Assembly: GCA_016716265.1 (NCBI GenBank)
Contig: JADJWQ010000002.1
Location: 85,001 to 149,000 of the forward strand
Source: Planctomycetota bacterium
GTDB lineage: Bacteria > Planctomycetota > UBA1135 > UBA2386
Length of the DNA: 64,000 bases
Reading direction: 5' to 3'
Shown: piece by piece, positions 51,968-64,000 of the stretch
Layout: each line of letters begins with the position of its first letter
Numbering within the stretch: position 1 is the first letter of the stretch
Program-made: the position numbers and the translations under genes
The notes under the pieces: generated by a model
Databases searched by the model: none
What the model was told of the DNA's origin: nothing
The model's input: only the letters and a program-made list of their open reading frames with translations

Positions 51968-53317
51968 ATGAGCCTTTCGATCGGCAATCTGCTGCGAGTC
52001 AAGGAGATCAGGAACAAGATCCTGGTCACCCTGGGGCTCCTGTTCGTGTACCGGATCGGGTTCTACATCCCGCTGCCGGGGGTGAACTACCAGGAGTTCT
52101 TCAAGGCGATCGGCGCGCAGTCCGAGGGCCTGGGCCGGATCATGGACATGATGAACGTCCTGACCGGCGCCCAGCTCCAATCGGCGTCGCTGTTCTCGCT
52201 CGGTGTGATGCCCTACATCTCGGCGAGCATCATCTTCTCGCTGCTCGTGAAGGTGGTGCCGTCGCTCGAGAAGATCTCCAAGGAAGGGCCGTCGGGGCAA
52301 CGTCGTATCAACCGCTACACGCGCTATGCGACGATTCCGATCTGCCTCGTGCAGTCGTTCTTCGTGATCTACGGCACGCTCCGGGCGCGCGAAGGCGGTG
52401 GTTCGCTGCTGCACGTCGGGATCAACGACTGGTGGCCGGTCTACTGTCTGCTCGTCATGGTCTGCCTGACGACCGGCACGCTCTTCATCATGTGGCTCGG
52501 TGAGCAGATCACCGAGCACGGCGCGGGCAACGGCATCTCGCTCATCATCATGGCCGGTATCGTCGCGGACCTGCCGCGCTCGATCGGCCAGTACCTGTTC
52601 GGAGCCGAGGGCCTGACTGCGTCGACCTGGCAGACGCTGTTGCTGTTCCTCGGTTCGTGGCTGTTCGCGGTGTTCGCGGTCGTCTACATCACCAAGGCGC
52701 AGCGGCGCGTGCCGATCCAGCAGGCCAAGCAGACCCGGGGTCGGCGCGTCTATGGCGGTCAGCGCCACTTCCTGCCGCTGAAGGTCAATCACTCGGGCGT
52801 CATGCCGATCATCTTCGCGTCGGCGTTGCTGATCGTGCCGCCCGTCATCGGCAAGGCGCTCAACACGACCATCTTCGAGGGCTTCGAGTCGCACCGTGGC
52901 TTCTGGTACATCACCCTCTATGGCGCGCTGATCTTCTTCTTCTCGTTCTTCTGGACCTCGCTGATGTTCCAGCCGAACGAGATGGCGGACAACCTCAAGG
53001 AGCACGGCTCGTTCATCCCGGGCATCCGGCCCGGCAAGTCGACGGCCGAGTTCCTCGAGTACACGATGATCCGGATCACGCTGGCCGGCGCCGCGTTCCT
53101 GACCGTCGTCGCGGTGTTCCCGTCGCTCGTCGGCGGTCAGTTCGGCGGGCTGGATCCCACTCTGATCTACTTCATGAGCGGCACGTCGATCCTCATCGTC
53201 GTGGGTGTCGCGCTCGACCTCGTCGAGAAGCTCAACGCGATGCTCATCATGAGGAACTACGAGGGCTTCATGAAGGAGACCAACCTTCCGGCGCGCGGGT
53301 GGGGGCGGCAGCGGTGA
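51968..53317 (+). CDS. secY: Preprotein translocase subunit SecY
   Basis: Channel of the Sec translocon. 449 aa with ten predicted membrane helices. Conserved: SLFSLGVMPYISASIIFSLL, GEQITEHGAGNGISLIIMAG, the cytosolic loop AQRRVPIQQAKQ, LKVNHSGVMPIIFASALL and the C-terminal FIPGIRPGKSTAEFLEY. It completes, with SecE and SecDF, three Sec components in this window. Its stop overlaps adk. Confidence 0.98.
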   Translation: MSLSIGNLLRVKEIRNKILVTLGLLFVYRIGFYIPLPGVNYQEFFKAIGAQSEGLGRIMDMMNVLTGAQLQSASLFSLGVMPYISASIIFSLLVKVVPSLEKISKEGPSGQRRINRYTRYATIPICLVQSFFVIYGTLRAREGGGSLLHVGINDWWPVYCLLVMVCLTTGTLFIMWLGEQITEHGAGNGISLIIMAGIVADLPRSIGQYLFGAEGLTASTWQTLLLFLGSWLFAVFAVVYITKAQRRVPIQQAKQTRGRRVYGGQRHFLPLKVNHSGVMPIIFASALLIVPPVIGKALNTTIFEGFESHRGFWYITLYGALIFFFSFFWTSLMFQPNEMADNLKEHGSFIPGIRPGKSTAEFLEYTMIRITLAGAAFLTVVAVFPSLVGGQFGGLDPTLIYFMSGTSILIVVGVALDLVEKLNAMLIMRNYEGFMKETNLPARGWGRQR

Positions 53318-54009
53318 CCGGAGCGGCCGGAGCTCAGGGCGCGACCCCCCGGCGCTACCGGACCGTCTTCCTCGGGCCTCCGGGGGCCGGCAAGGGCACC
53401 CAGGCGAAGTCCCTCGCGGCCGCGGACGGAGCGCTCCACATCTCGACGGGTGACATGCTCCGCGAGCACGTCGCGAAGGGCACGGAGCTCGGGGCCCGGG
53501 CGCGCGAATACATGGAAGGTGGCCACCTGGTCCCTGACGCACTGATCATCGCGATGGTCGAGGAGCGCCTCAGCCGGCCGGATGCGCAGTCGAGCTGGAT
53601 CCTGGACGGGTTCCCGCGGACGCTCCCGCAGGCGGAGGCGCTCGCCCGGAGCCTCGCCGCGCACGCCCAGCCGCTGACCCACGTGCTCTACTTCAACGTC
53701 GGTCGGGGAGTCCTGCTGCAGCGCCTCACCGGGCGCTGGAGCTGCGGTTCCTGCGGTGCGATCTACAACGTCCAGTTCCGGCCGCCGGCCGTGGCGGGCG
53801 TCTGCGACGTGTGCGCGGGTGCCCTGCGGCAGCGCGACGACGACCGGCCCGAGGCGGTCGGTGTGCGCCTGGAGGAATACGAGCGGCTCACGGGGCCGCT
53901 CCTCGGTTACTATCAGGGGCTCGGCCTGCTGCGCGAAGTCGACGCGGAGGCCGACCCCGACGTCGTGGAGGATCAGGTCCGAGAGGTGTTGAGCAGCGCG
54001 AGCAACTGA
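53314..54009 (+). CDS. adk: Adenylate kinase, zinc-LID type
   Basis: Interconverts ATP + AMP and 2 ADP. 231 aa. The P-loop is LGPPGAGKGTQ, the NMP-binding part STGDMLREHVAKGTELG, then DGFPRTLPQAEAL. The LID carries two CxxC pairs (CGSCG and CDVCAG), the zinc-binding form rather than the E. coli form. The GTG at 53314 overlaps the secY stop (GTGA). map, often next in order, is absent. Confidence 0.96.
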   Translation: MTGAAGAQGATPRRYRTVFLGPPGAGKGTQAKSLAAADGALHISTGDMLREHVAKGTELGARAREYMEGGHLVPDALIIAMVEERLSRPDAQSSWILDGFPRTLPQAEALARSLAAHAQPLTHVLYFNVGRGVLLQRLTGRWSCGSCGAIYNVQFRPPAVAGVCDVCAGALRQRDDDRPEAVGVRLEEYERLTGPLLGYYQGLGLLREVDAEADPDVVEDQVREVLSSASN

Positions 54010-54013
54010 GTCC

Positions 54014-54055
54014 GAGAAGCTGAGACTGAGAAGCTGAGACTGAGAAGCTGGATCT
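54014..54055. repeat. Tandem repeat, 14 bp x 3, ending at the infA start
   Basis: GAGAAGCTGAGACT twice, then the variant GAGAAGCTGGATCT, filling exactly the space from just after the adk stop to the proposed GTG of infA at 54056. Confidence 0.92.
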
Positions 54056-54394
54056 GTGAGCCGAGCAGCAGCGTTCGACGGTGCAGCGGAGATGGCACAC
54101 GAGCCGGAGATGGCACAGGACCGGGAGCCACACCATCGGGGTGGCGCCGGTCCCGCCGAGACCGGGTCGTCGGGCCCGAGTCCCGACGCCGAGCCGGGCC
54201 GCGTGCTGCGGCTCCTGCCGAACCGGCTGGTGTTCGTCGAGCTCGACACCGGCGAGAACGTGACCGCGCACGTCAGCGGCCCGATGCGGGTCGGCGTCGT
54301 GCGGCTCCTCGCCGGCGATCGGGTACTCGTCGAGCGCTCGCCGTTCGACGCGAGCAAGGGCCGGATCGTCGGGCGGGCCAACCCGCCGGCGTGA
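54056..54394 (+). CDS. infA: Translation initiation factor IF-1 with N-terminal extension
   Basis: Blocks the A site during initiation. The OB-fold core (GRVLRLLPNRLVFVELDTGENVTAHVSGPMR to FDASKGRIVGRAN) is about 65 aa, as in IF-1. About 45 extra residues precede it if GTG 54056 is used. ATG codons at 54092 and 54110 are shorter alternatives and lie within a duplicated GAGATGGCACA word. The start is therefore uncertain. The usual MRKN motif is MRVG here. Confidence 0.88.
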   Translation: MSRAAAFDGAAEMAHEPEMAQDREPHHRGGAGPAETGSSGPSPDAEPGRVLRLLPNRLVFVELDTGENVTAHVSGPMRVGVVRLLAGDRVLVERSPFDASKGRIVGRANPPA

Positions 54395-54503
54395 AGCGCA
54401 CCGAACCCGCCAGCTTCTTCCAGGGCTACGTCCGACGCGCAGCGATCGATCCGCCTGATCCCGACCCCACCCAGAGCTTCATTCCCATCCCGGAGACCCT
54501 ACC

Positions 54504-54623
54504 GTGAAGGTCCGAGCCAGCGTCCGCAAGATCTGTGAGAGCTGCCGCATCGTGCGGCGCAAGGGCATCGTCCGTGTCATCTGCACCGCGGACCCGCGCC
54601 ACAAGCAGCGACAGGGCCGCTGA
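54504..54623 (+). CDS. rpmJ: 50S ribosomal protein L36
   Basis: 39-aa zinc ribbon protein, GTG start. KVRASVRKICESCRIVRRKG then VRVICTADPRHKQRQG; Cys11, Cys14, Cys27 and His33 form the zinc site, so it is the zinc-binding (C+) form. Position between infA and rpsM is canonical. The 201 bp that follow (54624-54824) hold no gene. Confidence 0.95.
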   Translation: MKVRASVRKICESCRIVRRKGIVRVICTADPRHKQRQGR

Positions 54624-54824
54624 GGGCCCGCCCGCAGAACGCGTTCGCGCCCGCACGCCTGCGCTGTCGCTCCTGCGGCACCCCGGGTCGCGGGGGACGC
54701 CTTCTCGCCCGGCTCTCGAGCGTCGTCTTCCGCAAGCCTCCCCGCTCCGCTCCGCACCGTCCGGTTCCGACTCTCCGGCACCCGTTTTCCGGCAACCTGC
54801 AACGCGTCATCCAGGAATCCAGCG

Positions 54825-55202
54825 ATGCCCCGAATCCTCGGCGTCGATATCCCCAACGACAAGCGCCTCGACATCGCGCTCACCTACCTCTACGGCGTCG
54901 GCCGGGCCACCGCCTCGAAGGTCGTGACCGAGCTGTCGCTGCGCCCTGAGGTGAAGGCGAAGGACCTCACCGACGAAGAGGTCGCCCGGATCGCGACGCA
55001 CCTCGACGAGAACTACATCGTCGAGGGCGCGCTGCGCCGGCAGATCCTCGCGAACATCAACCGACTGAAGGACATCGCGTGCTACCGCGGCCTGCGCCAT
55101 CGGCGTGGCCTGCCCGTGCACGGGCAGCGCACGCGCTGCAACGCGCGCACCCGCAAGGGGCCTCGGAAGACGGTCGCGAACAAGAAGATCCTCCGCAAGT
55201 AG
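54825..55202 (+). CDS. rpsM: 30S ribosomal protein S13
   Basis: Head protein that contacts tRNA and bridges subunits. 125 aa. MPRILGVDIPNDKRLDIALTYLYGVG, IKRL-type NRLKDIACYRGLRHRRGLPVHGQRT and ARTRKGPRKTVANKK are conserved. The 133-bp gap to rpsK contains degenerate CCGACCGACCCACC repeats (about 55258-55308). Confidence 0.98.
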   Translation: MPRILGVDIPNDKRLDIALTYLYGVGRATASKVVTELSLRPEVKAKDLTDEEVARIATHLDENYIVEGALRRQILANINRLKDIACYRGLRHRRGLPVHGQRTRCNARTRKGPRKTVANKKILRK

Positions 55203-55335
55203 TGCGCTGCGGCGCGGACCGCGCCCGCCGACGGGCGAGCCGTGCCGTGTCGGGAGCCCGACCCGCCGACCGACCGACCCACCCACCGACCTACCCACCG
55301 ACCCATACCGCCGCGACTCGCGACTCGGACCCTCG

Positions 55336-55716
55336 ATGGCTGAAGCTAAGAAGAAGAAGACCCGCAAGAACGTGGGGCGCGCGATCGCCCACGTGAAGGC
55401 GTCGTTCAACAACACGATCATCACCGTGACCGACGTCAACGGGCAGGTGATCGCCTGGGACTCGTCCGGCACGATCGGCTACAAGGGCAGCCGCAAGAGC
55501 ACGCCCTTCGCGGCACAGCGCGCCGCCCAGAAGGTGTCGGACAAGATCCGGAAGATGGGCGTCTACGAGCTCGAGGTCCGCGTGAAGGGACCGGGCTCTG
55601 GACGCGAGTCCGCGATCCGGGCCCTCGCGGGCAGCGGCATCGAGGTGAAGAGCATCGAGGACCGGACGCCGCTGCCGCACAACGGCTGCCGCGCGCGCAA
55701 GCGCCGGCGCGTGTGA
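55336..55716 (+). CDS. rpsK: 30S ribosomal protein S11
   Basis: Platform protein near the mRNA exit. 126 aa. GRAIAHVKASFNNTIITVTD, SSGTIGYKGSRKSTPFAAQ and the C-terminal DRTPLPHNGCRARKRRRV are diagnostic. Confidence 0.98.
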   Translation: MAEAKKKKTRKNVGRAIAHVKASFNNTIITVTDVNGQVIAWDSSGTIGYKGSRKSTPFAAQRAAQKVSDKIRKMGVYELEVRVKGPGSGRESAIRALAGSGIEVKSIEDRTPLPHNGCRARKRRRV

Positions 55717-56069
55717 TCGGCCGCGGCGGGTGAGCGTGCGCTCCGGCTCCCGGCGGTGCGCGCGCGCGGCCGGTCGGGCGCCGCTGGTGGGGCGGCGAGC
55801 CGAGCGGCCGGGCAGTCGGACCGGGAACCGGAGCAGGTGCGCGGGAGGCCGACTCCCGCGGCGACGACAGCGACAGGAACGAACGGATCGGAGCGAGATG
55901 CGGCCGCCCGGAGCCGGGTTCGAGACCGGCGGACGTGTGACGCTCGACGCGAGCAACGAAGCAGGATCGACGAGACCACGGTGACGCGCAGCGAGCCGGG
56001 GCTGGGTGCCGAACCCGGTCCGACGGCGGCGACCGGCCCGGGGGCTCACGCAACACGGATCACGAGACG
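55717..56069 (+). other. 353-bp rpsK-rpsD spacer, no gene seen
   Basis: Highly GC-rich with only low-complexity Arg/Ala/Gly frames. No tandem array, promoter or hairpin that I would defend. In most genomes rpsK and rpsD nearly touch. Confidence 0.55.
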
Positions 56070-56693
56070 ATGGCGAGAATCACTGGCAAGGTCTGCAAGC
56101 TCTGCCGCCGGGAGGGCATGAAGCTCTTCCTGAAGGGGCAGCGCTGCTTCTCCGAGAAGTGCGGGATCAACCGGCGCGACTATCCGCCTGGCGCCCACAC
56201 GCGACCCCGCAAGACGACCGACTTCTACGTCCAGCTGCGCGAGAAGCAGAAGGCGAAGCGGATCTATGGCGTGCTGGAGCGGCAGTTCCAGCGCTACTTC
56301 CAGGCCGCGGTCCGGCAGAAGGGCAACACCGGCGAGAACCTGCTGGTGCTGCTCGAGAGGCGGCTCGACAACGTGGTCCTGAACCTCGGTCTGTCCCACT
56401 CGCGGTTCGACGCGCGCCAGATGGTCACGCACGGCCACGTCCACGTGAACGGCAAGCGCATGGACATCCCGAGCTACCTCGTGAAGCCCGGCGACGAGAT
56501 CTCGCTGTCGCGCAAGGACAAGATCCGCAAGCGCGCGGCGGAATCGGTCGAGATGAACCGCGGCCAGCCGGTGCCGGGCTGGCTCGAGGCCACGCCCACC
56601 GATCTGAAGGGACGCGTGGTCGCGCTGCCCAAGCGCGAGGACGTCGCCCACCCGATCAACGAGCAGCTGATCATCGAGCTCTGCTCGCGCTAG
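56070..56693 (+). CDS. rpsD: 30S ribosomal protein S4
   Basis: 16S assembly initiator. 207 aa. It has the zinc-type N terminus (CKLCRREG and CFSEKCG), and KQKAKRIYGVLERQFQRYF and the S4 domain RLDNVVLNLGLSHSRFDARQMVTHGHVHVNGK are conserved. Standard length. Confidence 0.98.
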   Translation: MARITGKVCKLCRREGMKLFLKGQRCFSEKCGINRRDYPPGAHTRPRKTTDFYVQLREKQKAKRIYGVLERQFQRYFQAAVRQKGNTGENLLVLLERRLDNVVLNLGLSHSRFDARQMVTHGHVHVNGKRMDIPSYLVKPGDEISLSRKDKIRKRAAESVEMNRGQPVPGWLEATPTDLKGRVVALPKREDVAHPINEQLIIELCSR

Positions 56694-56965
56694 CCGGCGC
56701 GCCGTGCGCGGCCGGGCCCCGCAGGCGGGGCGTCGGCCGTGGCAAGCCCGCCGTTCCTGTCTCCGTCTCGTGTTCCCGTGTTCCGTCGTCCGTCGCGATC
56801 GCGGTGGACGATCCCGCTCCTCGGAGCGGGGCCCGATCGGCCCGCCCAGCGCGGCGCGGATCGGGCGTCTCCCAGGGGTCGGATCCGTCCGACCCGCAGG
56901 CACCTCCCCGCAGACACCTCCATCGGGCGCGACCGCCCGTCGGCCCCTATCGGAGTCCCGAACTC

Positions 56966-57973
56966 ATGCGTATCCGCTGGCGTAACTTCGAACTCCCATC
57001 GCAGGTCCGACTGGACATCGATTCCGCCTCGGACAGCTTCGGCAGGTTCGTGGTCGAGCCGTTCGAGCGCGGCTTCGGCACGACGATCGGCAATGGGCTG
57101 CGCCGCGTGCTGCTGTCGTCGATCGAGGGGACCGCGGTCACCTCGGTCAAGATCGACGGTGTCGTCCACGAGTACTCGACCATCCCGGGAGTGCTCGAGG
57201 ACATCACGCACATCATCCTGAACTTCAAGAAGCTCCGGGTGCGGATGCACACGGACGCGCCGACCATGCTGCGCCTCGACGTCTCGCGGAAGGGCGAGGT
57301 CACCGCCGGCATGATCGAGGGCGACCAGAACGTCGAGGTCGTCAACCCCGACCTGGTGCTCTGCACGCTGACCGACGACGTCCGCTTCTACGCGGAGATC
57401 CAGGTTCGCAAGGGGCGCGGCTACGTCACGGCCGAGGACAACGTCTCGGAGGACCTCGAAGTCGGCACCATCCCGGTCGATTCGATCTTCAGCCCGGTTC
57501 ACCGCGTCAAGTACACGATCGAGAACACGCGCGTCGGCAAGTTCACGAACTACGACAAGCTGATCCTCGAGATCTGGACCGACGGCACCGTGACGCCGGA
57601 GATGGCGCTGGTCGAGGCCAGCAAGATCTACCGGAAGCACCTCAACCCGTTCGTCCAGTACTTCGAGCTGAAGGACGACCTCGCCGTCGAGGGCGGTGCG
57701 CTCGCGCCGGAGGGCGACGAGACCGCCAAGCGCCGTGAGCTCGACGACCTGCTGAGCAAGTCGGTCGACATCCTGGACCTGTCGGTGCGCGCCAAGAACT
57801 GCCTCGACTCGGAGAACATCCAGCATCTCCGCGACCTCGTCGTCCTGACGGAGTCGGAGATCCTGAAGGTGCGCAACTTCGGCAAGACCTCGCTGAAGGA
57901 GGTCAAGAGCAAGCTGTCCGCCCTCGGCCTGTCGCTCGGCATGTCGCCCGAGCAGATGCAGTCCGGCGGCTGA
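56966..57973 (+). CDS. rpoA: RNA polymerase alpha subunit
   Basis: Assembly scaffold of RNA polymerase. 335 aa. The N-terminal domain has FVVEPFERGFGTTIGNGLRRVLLSS; the C-terminal domain has LSVRAKNCLDSENI with the UP-element-binding Arg and VRNFGKTSLKEVKSKL. Unlike rpoB and rpoC in this window it is intact. Upstream spacer 56694-56965 (272 bp) shows no gene. Confidence 0.98.
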   Translation: MRIRWRNFELPSQVRLDIDSASDSFGRFVVEPFERGFGTTIGNGLRRVLLSSIEGTAVTSVKIDGVVHEYSTIPGVLEDITHIILNFKKLRVRMHTDAPTMLRLDVSRKGEVTAGMIEGDQNVEVVNPDLVLCTLTDDVRFYAEIQVRKGRGYVTAEDNVSEDLEVGTIPVDSIFSPVHRVKYTIENTRVGKFTNYDKLILEIWTDGTVTPEMALVEASKIYRKHLNPFVQYFELKDDLAVEGGALAPEGDETAKRRELDDLLSKSVDILDLSVRAKNCLDSENIQHLRDLVVLTESEILKVRNFGKTSLKEVKSKLSALGLSLGMSPEQMQSGG

Positions 57974-58053
57974 CGCGCCTGCCGCGCGCACCGGCCCCGA
58001 GATTCGCGACCGCGAACCCACCGCGAACACCTACCCAGACTTCCGGAACCGCC

Positions 58054-58470
58054 ATGCGACACCGCCGACTCGGCAAGCGCCTCAGCAGGACGACGAGCCA
58101 TCGTCAGTCCATGGAGCGCAACTTCGTCTGCTCCGTCATCAAGCACGAGCGCGTCGTGACGACGCTCGCCAAGGCCAAGGCCCTGCGCCGCAACGTCGAG
58201 CGCATCATCACGCTCGGCAAGCACAAGGACCTGGCGAGCCTGCGGCGTGCGATCGCCTACCTGCGCGACAAGGACGCGGCCCACAAGCTGTTCGACGTGC
58301 TCGGCCCGCGCTACGCCGACCGACCGGGCGGCTACACGCGGATCATGCGGCTGACGAGCTACCGGATCGGCGACGGTGCGCCGAAGGCGGTGCTGGAGCT
58401 CGTGGACAACAAGGTGCTGGAGGAGAAGCTCCAGGCCGCAGCTGCCGCCGCCGACGACGACGAGGACTGA
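58054..58470 (+). CDS. rplQ: 50S ribosomal protein L17
   Basis: Tunnel-exit protein. 138 aa. MRHRRLGKRLSRTTSHRQSMERN, ERIITLGKHKD and GGYTRIMRLTSYRIGDGAPKAVLELV are diagnostic. Acidic tail. Last gene of the superoperon, convergent with dnaE. Confidence 0.98.
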   Translation: MRHRRLGKRLSRTTSHRQSMERNFVCSVIKHERVVTTLAKAKALRRNVERIITLGKHKDLASLRRAIAYLRDKDAAHKLFDVLGPRYADRPGGYTRIMRLTSYRIGDGAPKAVLELVDNKVLEEKLQAAAAAADDDED

Positions 58471-58492
58471 CGCTCTCGTCGCGCGCGCCTGC

Positions 58493-61939
<3,447 letters not shown>

Positions 61940-62102
61940 GGCGACCGTCGCGCGAGGCGGTCGGAGTCGCGCGGCCCGGACCCCTCCCGGCCGCGCCGCC
62001 GCGCGCGGCACTCCAGCGTAGCGAGGATCGCCGGCGCGCGCGCGCTCGCGCTCGGATCGCGGCCCGCAGCTCGCAGGCGTAGTGCGGCGCGGGCGCGGCC
62101 GG

Positions 62103-63110
62103 TCAGCCGAGCAGGAAGGTCAGCAAGGCCTTCTGCGCCGGCGTGCGGTTGCCGGCCTGGTCGTAGATCACCGAGCGTCGACCGTCGAGCACCGCGTCGG
62201 TCGCGCCGACGCCGCGGCGTACCGGCAGCGGGTGCATGAACAGCGCGTCGTCGGTCAGCCCCATGATGCGCTCGTCGAAGATCCACGACTGCAGCGAGCG
62301 CTTGACCATGCGTTCGCGCTCCGGGTCGTCCCAGTAGCGCGTCGAGCCCCAGCTCCGCGTGTAGACCACCTCGGCGGAGCGGACGCCCTCCTCCAGGTCG
62401 TTCACGACCCGCAGGCTGCCGCCGTGCATCTCGGCGTCGCGCCGCGCGTGCTCGACGATCTCGTGGTCGAGCTCGAAGCCGAGCGGGTGTGCCAGGGTGA
62501 TCGTCATGCCGGACAGCGCGACGAGGCGCAGCAGCGAGTGGCACGGCCCCATGTTCTTCGGCTCGGGGTTCATGGACCACGCGAGCGTGAAGCGGCGCCC
62601 CTGCAGCCTGGTTAGGTTCTCGCGCATCGTCATGACGTCGGCGATCGCCTGGCAGGGGTGCTCCATCGTCGACTCGAGGTTGACGACCGGCACCGTCGCA
62701 TGGCGGGCGTAGCCGTGCAGCAGCGTCTCGCGGCGGTCGACCTCCCAGGAGCCGGTCCTGCTGAGCTGGCGCACGCCGAGCAGGTCGACGTAGCGCGACA
62801 GCGTCCGGGCCGCGTCCTTGACGTGCTCTTCGGCCGGTCCGTCCATGACCACTTCCTCCTCCGGCTCGAGGCCGTAGAGCTCGCGGTCGGCGAACACGTT
62901 GATGCAGTGGGCGCCGAGCTGCTGCGCCGCGACCTCGAAGCTCACGCGCGTGCGCAGGCTCCGGTCGAAGAACAGCAGCGCGAGCGTCTTGCCGACGAGC
63001 AGCTGCGAGCTGCGCTTGTCCTTGGTGCGTTGCGCGAGCTCGAGCAGGTTCTCGAGTTCGTCGCGACCGAGGTCGCCGGCGGAGAGGAGGTCGCGTTTCT
63101 CGGGGGCCAC
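62103..63110 (-). CDS. N-acetylornithine carbamoyltransferase (AOTCase-type)
   Basis: 335 aa, carbamoyltransferase fold. The carbamoyl-phosphate loop is FFDRSLRTRVSFE, and the acetylornithine-type segment VMDGPAEEHVKDAARTLSRYVD aligns with Xanthomonas AOTCase, keeping the Glu that specifies N-acetyl over N-succinyl substrate. MEHPCQAIAD, the NPEPKNMGP loop and HPLPVRRGVGATDAV follow. This indicates arginine synthesis through acetylcitrulline rather than ornithine. At the place where Xanthomonas has a Lys reported to be carboxylated (RNVKATD), this protein has Gly. Assignment is from remembered sequences, so ordinary ArgF is the fallback. Confidence 0.82.
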   Translation of the reverse strand: MAPEKRDLLSAGDLGRDELENLLELAQRTKDKRSSQLLVGKTLALLFFDRSLRTRVSFEVAAQQLGAHCINVFADRELYGLEPEEEVVMDGPAEEHVKDAARTLSRYVDLLGVRQLSRTGSWEVDRRETLLHGYARHATVPVVNLESTMEHPCQAIADVMTMRENLTRLQGRRFTLAWSMNPEPKNMGPCHSLLRLVALSGMTITLAHPLGFELDHEIVEHARRDAEMHGGSLRVVNDLEEGVRSAEVVYTRSWGSTRYWDDPERERMVKRSLQSWIFDERIMGLTDDALFMHPLPVRRGVGATDAVLDGRRSVIYDQAGNRTPAQKALLTFLLG

Positions 63111-63154
63111 GGGTCTCGTTCCGAGCGGAAGCGAGGCATGATAGGCGCCGCGCG

Positions 63155-63616
63155 ATGACCATCACAAGCGAGGAACGACGGCGCTGGTTGGCGCGCTGCC
63201 TGGAACTCGCGCAGGGCGCGGCGGAGCGCGGCGAGGTGCCGGTCGGGGCGGTGGTGGTCGCCGGGGGGGTGGTGCTCGGCGAGGCCGCCAACTCCTGCGA
63301 GGAGCGTAGCGACCCGACCGCGCACGCCGAGCTCCTCGCGCTGCAGGCGGCGTGTCGAGCGACTGGGCAGGGGCGCCTGCCCGACGCCGTCCTGTACTGC
63401 TCGCTCGAGCCGTGCTTCATGTGCGCGGGTGCCGCACTGCACGCGCGGGTCGCGGCGATCGTCTTCTCGACCTGGGACCCCAAGTTCGGCGCCTGTGGCT
63501 CGCTCGCGATGCTGCCGGCCGATCCGCGGCTCAATCATCGGTGCCCGGTGCACGCGGGGGAGCTCGCCGACGAGAGCGCCGCACTGTTGCGGCGGTTCTT
63601 CCGCCGGTTGCGTTGA
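63155..63616 (+). CDS. tadA: tRNA-specific adenosine deaminase
   Basis: Deaminates A34 to inosine in tRNA-Arg(ACG). 153 aa. The catalytic zinc site is TAHAE and EPCFMCAGA; GEVPVGAVVV and FGACGSLAML match TadA. Divergent from the carbamoyltransferase gene with 44 bp between starts. It precedes the serine tRNAs. Confidence 0.94.
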   Translation: MTITSEERRRWLARCLELAQGAAERGEVPVGAVVVAGGVVLGEAANSCEERSDPTAHAELLALQAACRATGQGRLPDAVLYCSLEPCFMCAGAALHARVAAIVFSTWDPKFGACGSLAMLPADPRLNHRCPVHAGELADESAALLRRFFRRLR

Positions 63617-63640
63617 CTGCGGTCGGACCCGTGGTAACCT
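63613..63640 (+). promoter_or_regulatory. Sigma70-type promoter for tRNA-Ser
   Basis: TTGACT (63613-63618) and TAACCT (63635-63640) are 16 bp apart. The -35 overlaps the tadA stop; the -10 ends 30 bp before the tRNA. Confidence 0.65.
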
Positions 63641-63670
63641 CCCGGGCCCGACTCCGTGGACGGCGACTGC

Positions 63671-63758
<88 letters not shown>

Positions 63759-63947
63759 TTCCTGCCGTCCCGGGTCGGGTGTGCTTCCGTGGCCCTCAGG
63801 TGCTGCCTCGCCGTCGGCGCGGCGCCCCGCACCTGGCGAGTCGCGTTCGAGCGTTGCCGTCGGGGAGCAGGCGCGGTATGAACTCGGGATTCGGTCCCGG
63901 TGCACGCGCCGGGGTCGAGCCGCCGCGCAGCGGTGGGCCGGCCTCCT

Positions 63948-64000
63948 GGAGAGGTGCCCGAGTGGCTTAAGGAGCTCGCTTGGAAAGCGAGTGCAGGTTC
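63948..64000 (+). tRNA. tRNA-Ser (anticodon GGA), cut by the window end
   Basis: The acceptor GGAGAGG begins the gene. The anticodon loop TTGGAAA lies in a CTCGC/GCGAG stem. The variable arm and 3' half lie outside the window. The 190-bp gap to the previous tRNA shows no gene. Confidence 0.9.

Overview
The window is a high-GC bacterial housekeeping block: the 3' part of an rRNA operon, a minus-strand translation/secretion operon, a lipid-transport (Mla-type) operon, and then the whole tuf-sec-rpo-str-S10-spc-alpha superoperon on the plus strand, followed by dnaE, an arginine-biosynthesis gene, tadA and two serine tRNAs. A fused SecDF, an Mla system with lipoproteins (so an outer membrane), an N-acetylornithine-type carbamoyltransferase, and an EF-Tu switch I that differs from the proteobacterial form suggest a Planctomycetota-like Gram-negative. 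The phylum is an inference and was not tested by alignment.

Layout. 1-2010: 23S (3' part) and 5S rRNA, plus strand. 2134-9824, minus strand: trmD, rplS, secDF, nadB, hflX, the last three joined by 4-bp GTGA/ATGA overlaps. 9896: ribE. 10530-14813, minus strand: a W-P-L/F repeat lipoprotein, mlaE, mlaF and an mlaD-like MCE protein, again with ATGA overlaps. 15006-16618: two overlapping lipoprotein genes, divergent from the Mla operon across a spacer that carries a striking inverted repeat. 16685-22131: a WaaP/InaA-like kinase, HU, a cystathionine gamma-synthase family enzyme, MutS2 without Smr, and a lone receiver protein. 22214-29142: tRNA-Thr/Tyr/Gly/Thr, tuf, tRNA-Trp, secE, nusG, L11, L1, L10, L7/L12, in the gene order of the E. 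coli tufB-rpl region. 30090-38034: rpoB and rpoC. 38217-58470: rpsL, rpsG, an EF-G-type GTPase, then S10 through L17 with secY, adk, infA, rpmJ and rpoA embedded. 58493-64000: dnaE (minus), argF' (minus), tadA (plus), tRNA-Ser x2.

Points that stand out. (1) rpoB and rpoC alone carry about six single-base indels plus a roughly 80-bp poly-G tract at their junction, most simply a sequence-quality problem. (2) rplC (L3), rpsN (S14), rpmD (L30) and rpmG (L33) are absent from their usual places. (3) Many spacers contain short GC-rich tandem arrays of 14-18 bp units, several beginning at a stop codon or ending at the next start codon. (4) Both translational GTPases lack the conserved P-loop Asp (EF-Tu D to A, EF-G D to N). 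(5) A 16-bp word occurs three times in promoter position, linking the Mla/W-P-L operon, the lipoprotein pair and the PLP-enzyme gene.
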